Shown: positions 16,915 through 24,070 of the stretch, piece after piece
How the letters are laid out: each line of letters starts with the position of its first letter
How positions within the stretch are numbered: the stretch's first letter is position 1
From: Micavibrio_A sp964423095
GTDB lineage: Bacteria; Pseudomonadota; Alphaproteobacteria; Micavibrionales; Micavibrionaceae
DNA: 30,641 bases
NCBI GenBank assembly: GCA_964423095.1
Contig: CAYRDI010000025.1
Span: forward strand, 1-30,641
Reading direction: 5' to 3'
The notes under the pieces: generated by a model
Told to the model about the DNA's origin: nothing
The model's input: the letters and a program-made list of their open reading frames with translations, nothing else
The model's database searches: none
Made by a program: the position numbers and the translations under genes

Positions 16915-17002
16915 AAGGCATCAATCGGGGTTCCGGTTGGTTTTCTTGTCGGCCGTTCCTAGGCCTTTCTAAGAAAGTTTTTCAATATTTGGAGGAATGA
17001 AA

Positions 17003-18118
17003 ATGAAAAAAATTCTGCTTTGCAGTGCTGCCCTCGTCGGCGTTGCTTTTGCCGCTGCTCCTGCACAGGCACAAGTTGACGTTACGGTTGGCGGTTACAC
17101 GAAAAACTACATGGGCTGGCTGGACCAGGACGATGCAGCGGGCAATGATACCCGTAGCTTCGACATGATCCGCGACTCTGAGCTGCACTTCAATGCTGAA
17201 GGCACCGCAGACAACGGCCTGACCTACGGTTTCCATGGCGAACTGCTGGCTGATGGCGGCGATGATTCCAACACTGTTCAGGAATCCTACCTGTACCTGG
17301 CCTCTAACCTCGGCCGCGTAAACCTGGGCTCCGAAGATGGCGCAAACTACCTCCTGCAGGTTGCTGCTCCTTCTGCTGACTCCAACATCGACGGTCTGCG
17401 TCAGTACATCAACCCGTTCAACATCGAACAAACGGTTTATGCATCTTCTTTCACGGGCAACCGTCTGGACTATGCTAACGATGCTACGGGCTTTGATGAA
17501 AAAGTAACGTACCTGTCTCCGAACTGGAATGGTTTCCAATTCGGCGCATCGTACACACCGGACGTTGCTGACAACGGTTCCAACGAAGACATCAACTCCG
17601 CTACGAACACCAACGGTTTCGCAACGGACGATGTTTCCGGCAACATGTCTTCCGCATACGAAGGCGCGCTCCGTTACGAAGGAACCTTCAACAACATCGG
17701 TTTCGCTGTTGGCGGCGGTTACACGCACGTTGGCGTAGAAGAAGACACGTCTTCTTCCGACGACTGGAATCAATGGAACGTCGGTGCCGATCTTGACATC
17801 GGGGCTTTCGGCCTCGGTGCGGTTTACACCGAAGACAACAACTTCCTGGTACAGGATGGTGTTGATACCCAAACGTATGTTGTCGGTGCTGACTACACGA
17901 CTGGCCCGTTCCAGTTCGGCGCGTCTTACCTGAACAAAAACCTGAACAACGACCTGCCTGACTTCAAACGCTACACCGGCGGTGTTGTCTACACGGTGAC
18001 GCAAGGCCTGACGCTGCGCGGTTCCGTCAGCTACGTGGATGGCTCTGAGAGCGTATCCAGCGGTGGCGACGATGCTGACGCTACGTCCGTTCTCGGCGGC
18101 GTTCAGTTCAACTTCTAA
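17003..18118 (+). CDS. Outer-membrane porin
   Basis: The 371-residue product is a trimeric-porin-type beta-barrel protein for passive entry of small solutes through the outer membrane. It has a signal peptide (cleavage after AQA, about residue 23), a mature part beginning QVDVTVGGYTKNYMGW with alternating beta-strand pattern and acidic, Asn-rich loops, and ends in VLGGVQFNF with the terminal Phe typical of barrel assembly signals. ATG 17003 is preferred over ATG 16997 because GGAGG is 7 nt upstream of it. Codons are strongly biased (CTG, AAC, GGT, GCT), unlike the neighbours, pointing to very high expression. A strong terminator follows. The substrate cannot be told. Confidence 0.88.
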   Translation: MKKILLCSAALVGVAFAAAPAQAQVDVTVGGYTKNYMGWLDQDDAAGNDTRSFDMIRDSELHFNAEGTADNGLTYGFHGELLADGGDDSNTVQESYLYLASNLGRVNLGSEDGANYLLQVAAPSADSNIDGLRQYINPFNIEQTVYASSFTGNRLDYANDATGFDEKVTYLSPNWNGFQFGASYTPDVADNGSNEDINSATNTNGFATDDVSGNMSSAYEGALRYEGTFNNIGFAVGGGYTHVGVEEDTSSSDDWNQWNVGADLDIGAFGLGAVYTEDNNFLVQDGVDTQTYVVGADYTTGPFQFGASYLNKNLNNDLPDFKRYTGGVVYTVTQGLTLRGSVSYVDGSESVSSGGDDADATSVLGGVQFNF

Positions 18119-18142
18119 TCGAAGCTGACAAAAATTATGGAG

Positions 18143-18173
18143 GAGGCGCCCTTTGCGGCGCCTCTTTCTTTTT
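18143..18173 (+). terminator. Intrinsic terminator after the porin gene
   Basis: GAGGCGCC (18143-18150) and GGCGCCTC (18157-18164) form a perfect 8-bp stem with a 6-nt loop, followed by TTTCTTTTT at 18165-18173. Confidence 0.93.
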
Positions 18174-18199
18174 GGGGTAAGGGCCACTAGGGTATCGCC

Positions 18200-18862
18200 A
18201 TGTCCATCGCCGAAAACTTTCAAACCGTACAAAATAAAATCAGGCGCGCCTGTCTTGCCGCGGGACGGGAAGAGGGGGCAGTGCAGCTGGTTGCCGTCAG
18301 CAAGACGCAGGCGGAAGATCGTATCACCGCTGCGCTTGCGACGGGACACCGCGTCTTCGGTGAAAACAGGGTGCAGGAAGCCTACGACCATTGGGCGCAT
18401 CGCCGCGCAGCTTACCCGGATCTAAAACTTCATCTCATCGGCCCTTTGCAAACCAACAAGGTAAAAGAGGCCGTTGCTTTGTTCGATTGTATTGAAACCC
18501 TTGACCGTGAAAAACTTGCGCAAACCTTGTCCGTGGAAATGAAAAAGCAGGGTAGGGACCTTCCTTGTTTTATTCAGGTCAATACCGGAGAAGAGGAACA
18601 AAAAGCAGGCATCGTCCCTTCGGCATTGCCGAAATTTTTGTCTTTTTGCCAAAAAGACTGCGGGCTGAACATTGCCGGTTTGATGTGTATACCCCCTGTC
18701 AATGAACCGTCCGCGCTCCATTTCGCGCTCTTAAAAAAACTGGCGCAGGGCAACAATCTTTCGAATTTAAGTATGGGTATGAGTGGGGATTTTGAAAAAG
18801 GAATCGCGCTTGGGGCATCGCATATTCGCGTTGGCACTGCGCTTTTTGGTGATCGGACGTAA
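18200..18862 (+). CDS. yggS: YggS/PROSC family pyridoxal phosphate homeostasis protein
   Basis: YggS-family proteins bind PLP without a known catalytic reaction and keep the free vitamin B6 and amino-acid pools balanced. The 220-residue product has the PLP-lysine in LVAVSKTQ (K35), then HRVFGENRVQEA, the HLIGPLQTNK motif, and the C-terminal LSMGMSGDFEKGIALGASHIRVGTALFG, given here as its parts LSMGMSGDFEKGI and HIRVGTALFG. The start ATG is 26 nt after the porin terminator and has AGGG about 8 nt upstream. The gene is probably separately transcribed. Convergent neighbour stop is 5 nt away. Confidence 0.94.
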   Translation: MSIAENFQTVQNKIRRACLAAGREEGAVQLVAVSKTQAEDRITAALATGHRVFGENRVQEAYDHWAHRRAAYPDLKLHLIGPLQTNKVKEAVALFDCIETLDREKLAQTLSVEMKKQGRDLPCFIQVNTGEEEQKAGIVPSALPKFLSFCQKDCGLNIAGLMCIPPVNEPSALHFALLKKLAQGNNLSNLSMGMSGDFEKGIALGASHIRVGTALFGDRT

Positions 18863-18867
18863 CCGCA

Positions 18868-19530
18868 TCAGGTATTCCAGGTTTGTGATGGTTGCGTGCT
18901 GTGATTGGCGGCAAAGTTTTTTTGTGTCCGTCCGTATAAATCCGCAACTTTCTGTGACGCGCTATCTAGCCGCTGTGTTTCGTCGTAGCTGAGCTGTGCT
19001 CCGTATTGGATATCGGGTTTGGGTGTTTCGCCGCCCACATTAAACCCGATCAGGGACAGCGCGTTTTCGGCAATGTCTTTTCCGGTTTCTGTCTTGACGA
19101 TAGAATTGATCGTGCTGCTGACCGCGCCAACAGGGCCGCCGAAAATCGCGCCGCCGATAATGTTAGCAAACGGCTTGATCGTATCGCCCGTGACGTTCCG
19201 GTAAAACATGCTCAACACCGGAATATGTTGAAGCGGGTTGATGATGTCGATCACGTCATCGAAACTAAAACCATCGTCCTTTGCCTCGTACTGGATGTCT
19301 GCGCGGGTCTGTGTATGCTCCGTGTCGCCGTCGGGCTGGCGACCTTGCGGTGCGTACGCGGCCGTCAGGGCCACGTTGGCATGAACCATGGTGCCGAACG
19401 CAGGAATGGGGCCCGCAGTGCGGTCATTTACTGTAAACCGGCTGGACGTGCGTTCCCCGGCCTTTTCCCAAACGGCAAAGGCAGGATCATGGGCTTTGGG
19501 CGATTGAAACGCGGTGGCTTGCTCCAACAT
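18868..19530 (-). CDS. Hypothetical protein with a glycine-zipper-like segment
   Basis: The 220-residue product has a low-complexity N-terminal half without a signal peptide. A compact block at about 91-150 contains DIINPLQHIPVLSMFYR, VTGDTIKP, and NIIGGAIFGGPVGAVSS. The last part has the small-residue GGxxxGG spacing of glycine-zipper or hairpin membrane-associated segments. I recall similar blocks in hypothetical proteins of Rhodospirillales but have no family name. The C-terminal tail is polar. The start ATG lacks a clear ribosome-binding site. It is convergent with yggS (5-nt gap) and divergent from the winged-helix regulator gene. Confidence 0.7.
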   Translation of the reverse strand: MLEQATAFQSPKAHDPAFAVWEKAGERTSSRFTVNDRTAGPIPAFGTMVHANVALTAAYAPQGRQPDGDTEHTQTRADIQYEAKDDGFSFDDVIDIINPLQHIPVLSMFYRNVTGDTIKPFANIIGGAIFGGPVGAVSSTINSIVKTETGKDIAENALSLIGFNVGGETPKPDIQYGAQLSYDETQRLDSASQKVADLYGRTQKNFAANHSTQPSQTWNT

Positions 19531-19634
19531 ACCCGTTTATTTGCAAAGCGCGTGCCATAGGCGCGGCGCGAAGAATCAATGACTTAAAGGATTTTTTATG
19601 CTAACATCCTGCAATCAAACGAAAAAAATGCCTC

Positions 19635-20237
19635 ATGACCAGACCCGCCGATATAGCCGTTTTTGCCCATAACCCCGCCGTCGCCGGGTACCTTTGCGCG
19701 CTCGTCCGCCTCGCGGGCCACGTCCCCCATATCAAACCGGCGGAAGGGGCTGATTACCTCTGTTCGGTCGTGGCCGATCCGGTTTTGCCCGTACCGCTGT
19801 TTTCTCCCGTTCTGTTTCTGGGAGGGGCTGTTACGGAAGAGGGCGGTCATTCCATCCTGCCGGTTTCGGCCCCGCTGCGTGCGGCCGACTTTATCGAAAA
19901 AATCGGGCAGCTGGCACAGGATGCGCGGCGGCCCTCGCAAACGCTGGAATTTGCAGGTGGAACGCTGGATACACGCGAAAATCTATGGACCGGAAAAGAC
20001 GGTCCCACCACGCGGCTGACCGAAAAGGAAACGGCGATCCTTGTTCATCTCTACCGTGCGGCGGGCGCGCCGGTTGGTCGGGACGATTTGTTGTCCGCCG
20101 TTTGGTCCTATGCGGAAACCGTGCAAACGCACACGCTGGAAACCCATATTTACCGTTTGCGGCAGAAGATCGAGAAAGACCCGTCGTTTCCGCAAATCCT
20201 TTTGACGGTGGACGAGGGATACGCCGCGAAATGTTAG
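19635..20237 (+). CDS. Winged-helix DNA-binding protein with a degenerate receiver-like domain
   Basis: The 200-residue product ends in an OmpR/PhoB-type winged helix (about 103-200): TRLTEKETAILVHLYRA, VGRDDLLSAVW, the recognition-helix region THTLETHIYRLRQKIEKD, and the wing TVDEGYAAKC. Residues 1-100 have the length and hydrophobic pattern of a receiver domain (IAVFAHNP, VLFLGG, ILPVSAPLRAADFIEKI). They lack an acidic pair after the first strand, and the phospho-acceptor Asp position reads as FLGG. It therefore probably acts without phosphorylation, as an atypical response regulator. No kinase gene is nearby. There is no Shine-Dalgarno sequence before ATG 19635. Its stop overlaps that of the convergent gene by 4 nt. 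Confidence 0.8.
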   Translation: MTRPADIAVFAHNPAVAGYLCALVRLAGHVPHIKPAEGADYLCSVVADPVLPVPLFSPVLFLGGAVTEEGGHSILPVSAPLRAADFIEKIGQLAQDARRPSQTLEFAGGTLDTRENLWTGKDGPTTRLTEKETAILVHLYRAAGAPVGRDDLLSAVWSYAETVQTHTLETHIYRLRQKIEKDPSFPQILLTVDEGYAAKC

Positions 20238-20803
20238 TATCGTTTTTTTTCGGTTTCGACGGCAATCACCAGGGCTTCTAAAAACGTATCGGGTTTCTCG
20301 ATCGTCAAAAAATCCACACCGCGGTCCTGCAAATTCTTCAATTCACGAATGAGTGTATGCATGGTACGAACTTCATCCGTTTTGAGAAGAGCGGTCAGAT
20401 CCTGTGGTTCTTCCGGCGCCTTTGTTTCGCTCAAGGATGGTGGTGGCGGGTCGTGATCGGCGTGCGATCCGTAGGCTTTCATGGCTCTTGCAGCGATGGT
20501 TGTCGTAGGCTTTAAGGGTTCCGGCTTATAGGCACTTTCTTCTGTCGTTATGACGGCGGATGTCGTTTCGTGCTCAATCCCTTTTGTCTTTAAAAATTCA
20601 TTCAAAAAAGTTTTCAGGGCTTCGACGCTAACGGTTGTGGAATCGTTCCACAAAGGACTTTCTTCTTCGTCCTGCTTTTCGGGGTGGTCTTTCTTGCCAT
20701 GCTCGTGCTTTTCGTCGCGCCGGATGCCAAGACGCGTATCGGCCGATTCCGCCTGCCGCATCGTCGTTTTAAACAAAGGTCCCAACTGCGAAAACAAATC
20801 CAT
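20234..20803 (-). CDS. Hypothetical hydrophilic protein
   Basis: The 189-residue product is hydrophilic and rich in Lys, Glu and Thr. Residues 27-50 are strongly charged (KHEHGKKDHPEKQDEEE). A Pro/Thr-rich linker leads to a C-terminal helical part with MHTLIRELKNLQDRG and EKPDTFLEALVIAVETEK. No signal peptide, membrane segment or known domain is visible. It has a good promoter (TTGGGC-18-TATAAT) and an AAGGA ribosome-binding site. The stop overlaps the regulator gene stop (TTAG, 20234-20237). Function unknown. Confidence 0.7.
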   Translation of the reverse strand: MDLFSQLGPLFKTTMRQAESADTRLGIRRDEKHEHGKKDHPEKQDEEESPLWNDSTTVSVEALKTFLNEFLKTKGIEHETTSAVITTEESAYKPEPLKPTTTIAARAMKAYGSHADHDPPPPSLSETKAPEEPQDLTALLKTDEVRTMHTLIRELKNLQDRGVDFLTIEKPDTFLEALVIAVETEKKRY

Positions 20804-20835
20804 TGTCCTTACGCATATTTGTTGCCTGACCCCCT

Positions 20836-20865
20836 ATTATAGCATGAAACGGAGATCCCGCCCAA
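20836..20865 (-). promoter_or_regulatory. Promoter with extended -10 for the hydrophilic protein gene
   Basis: On the minus strand TTGGGC (20865-20860) and a perfect TATAAT (20841-20836) are 18 bp apart, and TGC directly before the hexamer makes an extended -10. The start is near 20829, about 26 nt before the ATG. Confidence 0.6.
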
Positions 20866-20870
20866 GAGGG

Positions 20871-21656
20871 CTAGGGCGTTGTCAGTCCCTTGTTTTCTTC
20901 CACTTTTTCGCGGTGCTCCTCATAAAGGCCGTTCAGTTCCCGGGCCTTGGGGGTGACATACCAGTCTGCAACATAATACCAGTACGGTGATCCGGTTTGC
21001 CGGGAGGTCAGGGCCATGTTCACGACATCCGCCATCAACACCCACCGTTCCTGCCCGTCTATGTCATACGGTTGGTCCATATGGGCGATTTTGGGTTTCA
21101 GGCCAAGCCGCAGCCATGCCTGCCCGTGGACGGCATCCTTGAAATCGTTTTTGATCAAATCAAACTGGCTGCGCGTGATTTTCTGAACCATCAGCCTTTC
21201 GATGTCCAACGGGATGACGGCGAACAGGTAGTTCTGGTAGAAGTACGGGAAGTAAAGGGGCGGGCGTTGCGGCAATGAAATGTAAACCCAATAAGCAGGC
21301 TCCGTTGAATTTTCATCCTGGCGAATTTCCAGTTCTATATCGACCTTGGTCTGCAAAATGATCGTATTGCTTTCCGGATCGTATTTCTGCCAGGCTTTGA
21401 TCAAGCGTTGCTTTTCGTCTTCGATATAGCGCAAGGCATGTGTGGGAGGCTGCACCTTATAATTTTTGGAATTTCTGGCCCATAACTCAAAATCAGGTTT
21501 TGTATTCCCCGTTTTGAAAAAAGCCATGGCAACGTCTTCATTGCTCGAAACTTTACCTTCGAACTGAGCGCAGGCGATTTGCGGATGGATCAAAAGCGTG
21601 GCGGCCAGAAAGGTTGTAAGCAGGATTTTTTTGAATTTAAAGACCATTGTCCGCAT
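20871..21656 (-). CDS. Hypothetical secreted (periplasmic) protein
   Basis: The 261-residue product has a signal peptide: basic start (RTMVFKFKK), hydrophobic core (about 11-24), and a likely cut after ACA at residue 30. The mature part is soluble and rich in aromatic residues, with SLPQRPPLYFPYFYQNYLFA and SPYWYYVADWYVTPKARELN. I do not recognise the family. ATG 21656 was used; a second in-frame ATG (21647) would shorten the N-region by three residues. The promoter for the next gene begins immediately after its stop codon. A 5-bp hairpin follows the stop without a T-run. Confidence 0.72.
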   Translation of the reverse strand: MRTMVFKFKKILLTTFLAATLLIHPQIACAQFEGKVSSNEDVAMAFFKTGNTKPDFELWARNSKNYKVQPPTHALRYIEDEKQRLIKAWQKYDPESNTIILQTKVDIELEIRQDENSTEPAYWVYISLPQRPPLYFPYFYQNYLFAVIPLDIERLMVQKITRSQFDLIKNDFKDAVHGQAWLRLGLKPKIAHMDQPYDIDGQERWVLMADVVNMALTSRQTGSPYWYYVADWYVTPKARELNGLYEEHREKVEENKGLTTP

Positions 21657-21728
21657 TTTCTAACATGTATTGCCTTCTTGCCATTATGCCTGAAACGCGG
21701 CAAAAAGAAAAAAACCTTTTGGGAACAA

Positions 21729-22331
21729 ATGAAAATGGGTGGCGGTCGGCGTAAAAAAGGACCCGGAAAGACAGAGACGCCCGATGATGTGAGGGGCGAC
21801 CCCCTTTGGGAAGCGTACACACGGGAAGTCGCTCCTCTGAAGGACAAGGTTTTACCCCGCGTCGAGCCTATGCCATTGCCGCCCTCCGCAGCGCGTGAAG
21901 ATCGCGTACATTTGCCCTTGCCCGTGCGTACAGATGTTTCCGGGGGACCACGACAGAGGTCAGCCCAACTTGACCGGCGGACGGAAACCAGATTGCGGCG
22001 GGGCCAAATCCCGATTGACGGACGTCTGGATCTGCATGGCCATACACAGGCCGAGGCCGAAGACGTCTTGCGATCCTTTGTCCGCGCCGCCCACCAGCGC
22101 GGTGATCGCTGCCTCCTGATCATAACCGGCAAAGGGGGCGTCATGAAAAAGGATCCGCTGCGGGACGACGCCCTTCTCGAAACTGGCGTCCTCAAGCGCA
22201 ATTTAAAAAACTGGCTGTGCCGCCCGCCGTTGGACGGCATCGTTTTAAAAGTCGTTCCCGCCGCGCCGCGCCATGGCGGAAGCGGGGCTTTTTATGTGTA
22301 TCTCCGCCGGGAACGTGTTCCTGAAAAATAG
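21729..22331 (+). CDS. Smr domain protein
   Basis: The Smr (small MutS-related) domain is a nuclease-type fold that acts on branched DNA or, in several families, on RNA. The 200-residue product has a basic, Pro-rich N-terminal half and a C-terminal Smr domain (about 110-195) with LDLHGHTQAEAEDVL, LLIITGKGG, and the closing HGGSGAFYVYLRR. There is no MutS part. I chose ATG 21729 because longer in-frame starts run into the divergent secreted-protein gene; GGGAA lies about 4 nt upstream. Alphaproteobacterial members of this small stand-alone type have no firm function. Confidence 0.88.
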   Translation: MKMGGGRRKKGPGKTETPDDVRGDPLWEAYTREVAPLKDKVLPRVEPMPLPPSAAREDRVHLPLPVRTDVSGGPRQRSAQLDRRTETRLRRGQIPIDGRLDLHGHTQAEAEDVLRSFVRAAHQRGDRCLLIITGKGGVMKKDPLRDDALLETGVLKRNLKNWLCRPPLDGIVLKVVPAAPRHGGSGAFYVYLRRERVPEK

Positions 22332-22460
22332 GGTATCCGGATCTTCGAAGCCCGCGCAATCGGGGTTGTTTTGTATGGGCCCACCCTGTACGATGGCCGA
22401 AATCCTTTGGATAAAGAGATTTTGCACTGCCGGTATCCTTTTCGCACATCATGGGGTTTT

Positions 22461-23450
22461 ATGGATATATCTTTTCTGAGTATGAATATGATGGGGCATC
22501 CTGTTTGGGTTTGGGCCTCATTTTTATTTTTGGTGTGCGTGCTTTTGTTCGTGGACCTGTTTGTTCTCAATAAAAAAGATCATGTGATCGAGCTAAAAGA
22601 ATCTCTCCGTCTTGCCGCTATTTATGCCTCATTCGGATTGTTGTTCGGACTTTGGGTCTGGCACAGCGATGGCGGGGACAATGCAGCGGATTATTTTACC
22701 GTCTGGCTGCTGGAACTCAGTCTTTCGATGGACAATCTTTTTGTCATGTCGGTGATCTTTTCTTCTTTTGCCATACCGCGGCAATATCAACACAGGGTTT
22801 TGGTGTGGGGCATTCTCGGCGTTGTTGTCTTGCGGGGAATTATGATCGGCGCGGGCGCGGCCATTGTCCAACAGTATGCATGGGTGTTGCTGATTTTTGC
22901 CGCCATTTTGATTCTTACCGGTATCAAACTTTTAAAAACCGACACAGAAGAAAAAGAAGACTACACGCAAAAACCGTACGTAAAGTTTTTAAAGAAACAT
23001 CTGCGGATCGACGACCAGCTTCACGAAAACAAATTTTTTGTCCGGTTAAAAGACGGCACAGACAAGGGTTTATTATTTGCAACGCCGCTCTTCCTGACAT
23101 TATGCACGATCGAACTGACCGATGTGATGTTCGCTTTTGATTCCGTTCCGGCGGCATTTGCTGTGACCACCGATCCTTATATTATTTTCACCGCAAACAT
23201 CTTCGCCATTCTGGGGCTGCGCGCGATGTTCTTTGCAATCGAGCATGTGATTCACAGATTCGAATATCTGAAATACGGTCTTTCGATCGTGCTTATTCTT
23301 ATTGGCTGCAAAGTGTTTTACGTACACTTTACCGAACATCATTTGCCTGCCTTTGTATCCCTGGGCATGACGATTGGTGTGTTGGCCGGAAGCATTCTGC
23401 TCTCCATGCTTCGGACGAAAAAAGGCGAAGACCATCCGCATATTCAATAA
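22461..23450 (+). CDS. TerC/Alx family integral membrane protein
   Basis: TerC-family proteins are inner-membrane proteins linked to metal (chiefly manganese) export and tellurite resistance. The 329-residue product has about nine hydrophobic segments, starting at 14-36, 50-67, 77-101 and 113-133. It carries the two signature motifs: LELSLSMDNLFVMSVIF (84-100) and ELTDVMFAFDSVPAAFAVT (218-236), whose acidic residues are thought to bind the metal. I chose ATG 22461, which has GGGG just upstream and avoids a long hydrophilic extension. I looked for a yybP-ykoY manganese riboswitch, known before E. coli alx, and did not find one. The hisB start follows after 14 nt. Confidence 0.9.
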   Translation: MDISFLSMNMMGHPVWVWASFLFLVCVLLFVDLFVLNKKDHVIELKESLRLAAIYASFGLLFGLWVWHSDGGDNAADYFTVWLLELSLSMDNLFVMSVIFSSFAIPRQYQHRVLVWGILGVVVLRGIMIGAGAAIVQQYAWVLLIFAAILILTGIKLLKTDTEEKEDYTQKPYVKFLKKHLRIDDQLHENKFFVRLKDGTDKGLLFATPLFLTLCTIELTDVMFAFDSVPAAFAVTTDPYIIFTANIFAILGLRAMFFAIEHVIHRFEYLKYGLSIVLILIGCKVFYVHFTEHHLPAFVSLGMTIGVLAGSILLSMLRTKKGEDHPHIQ

Positions 23451-23464
23451 AGGCGCACCGGACG

Positions 23465-24055
23465 ATGAGAACAGCAAGCATAGAACGCAAAACCAAAGAA
23501 ACATCTATTTCCGTTGCTATCAATCTAGACGGGATCGGCAAGGCGGATATTTCAACAGGTGTGGCGTTTTTCGATCATATGCTGGAACAACTCGCCAAAC
23601 ACGGCCTGTTCGATTTGACCATCCGTTGCGATGGAGATTTAGAGATCGATTCCCATCACACGGTCGAAGATACCGGTATCGCACTGGGGCAAGCGTTAAA
23701 ACAGGCCGTGGGTGATAAGGCGGGCATTCGCCGCTACGGTCATTCCTATGTGCCGATGGATGAAGCCCTGTCTCGCGTGGCACTGGATTTATCAAATCGT
23801 GCTTATCTGGTTTGGAACGTGGATTTCACAATCGACCGGCTGGGCGAACAGATGGAAACGGAATTGTTCGGCGAATTTTTCCGTGCTTTTGCGCAGAGCG
23901 GCGGCATTACACTCCATGTTGAAAATCTTTATGCCGAAAATAACCATCACCGCATTGAAAGCGTGTTCAAGGCTCTGGCGAAGGCTTTGCGTATGGCGTG
24001 CGAAATCGATCCTCGTGCAAATGGGGCGTTGCCCAGCACGAAGGGGACACTTTAA
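23465..24055 (+). CDS. hisB: Imidazoleglycerol-phosphate dehydratase
   Basis: HisB removes water from imidazole glycerol phosphate to give imidazole acetol phosphate, the sixth common step of histidine synthesis. The 196-residue product is the monofunctional form without a phosphatase domain. It has the manganese-binding motifs FFDHMLEQLAKHG (35-47), DSHHTVEDTGIALG (62-75), and NNHHRIESVFKALAKAL near the C-terminus, plus FGEFFRAFAQSGGITLHV. The start is 14 nt after the TerC-family gene, so the two may be cotranscribed. The convergent hisD-like gene ends 15 nt downstream. Confidence 0.96.
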   Translation: MRTASIERKTKETSISVAINLDGIGKADISTGVAFFDHMLEQLAKHGLFDLTIRCDGDLEIDSHHTVEDTGIALGQALKQAVGDKAGIRRYGHSYVPMDEALSRVALDLSNRAYLVWNVDFTIDRLGEQMETELFGEFFRAFAQSGGITLHVENLYAENNHHRIESVFKALAKALRMACEIDPRANGALPSTKGTL

Positions 24056-24070
24056 GGAAATCGTACGCTT

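Larger units (their letters stand above)
16640..17002. promoter_or_regulatory. Divergent regulatory region between DUF3576 and porin genes
   Basis: This 363-bp stretch has no convincing gene. A 64-codon open frame at 16717-16911 lacks a ribosome-binding site. The region holds a minus-strand promoter near 16683-16711, a perfect but isolated TATAAT at 16792-16797, an inverted repeat at 16830-16847, the likely porin promoter at 16885-16914, and a porin leader of about 80 nt with a CTTTCT/AGAAAG inverted repeat near 16967-16979. Confidence 0.6.

Noticed and set aside
16982..18400. 472-codon open frame on the minus strand across the porin and yggS start
   Set aside because: It is antisense to a clear porin with signal peptide, ribosome-binding site and terminator. 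The strong codon bias of the porin removes stops from this frame. The product is low-complexity Val/Arg-rich and unlike any family I know.
20856..20875. Hairpin after the secreted-protein gene as a terminator
   Set aside because: The stem is only 5 bp and is not followed by a T-run; the sequence fits better as the -35 region of the next promoter.
22332..22460. Possible yybP-ykoY manganese riboswitch before the TerC-family gene
   Set aside because: I looked for the conserved junction segments of this class in the 129-bp gap and did not find them.
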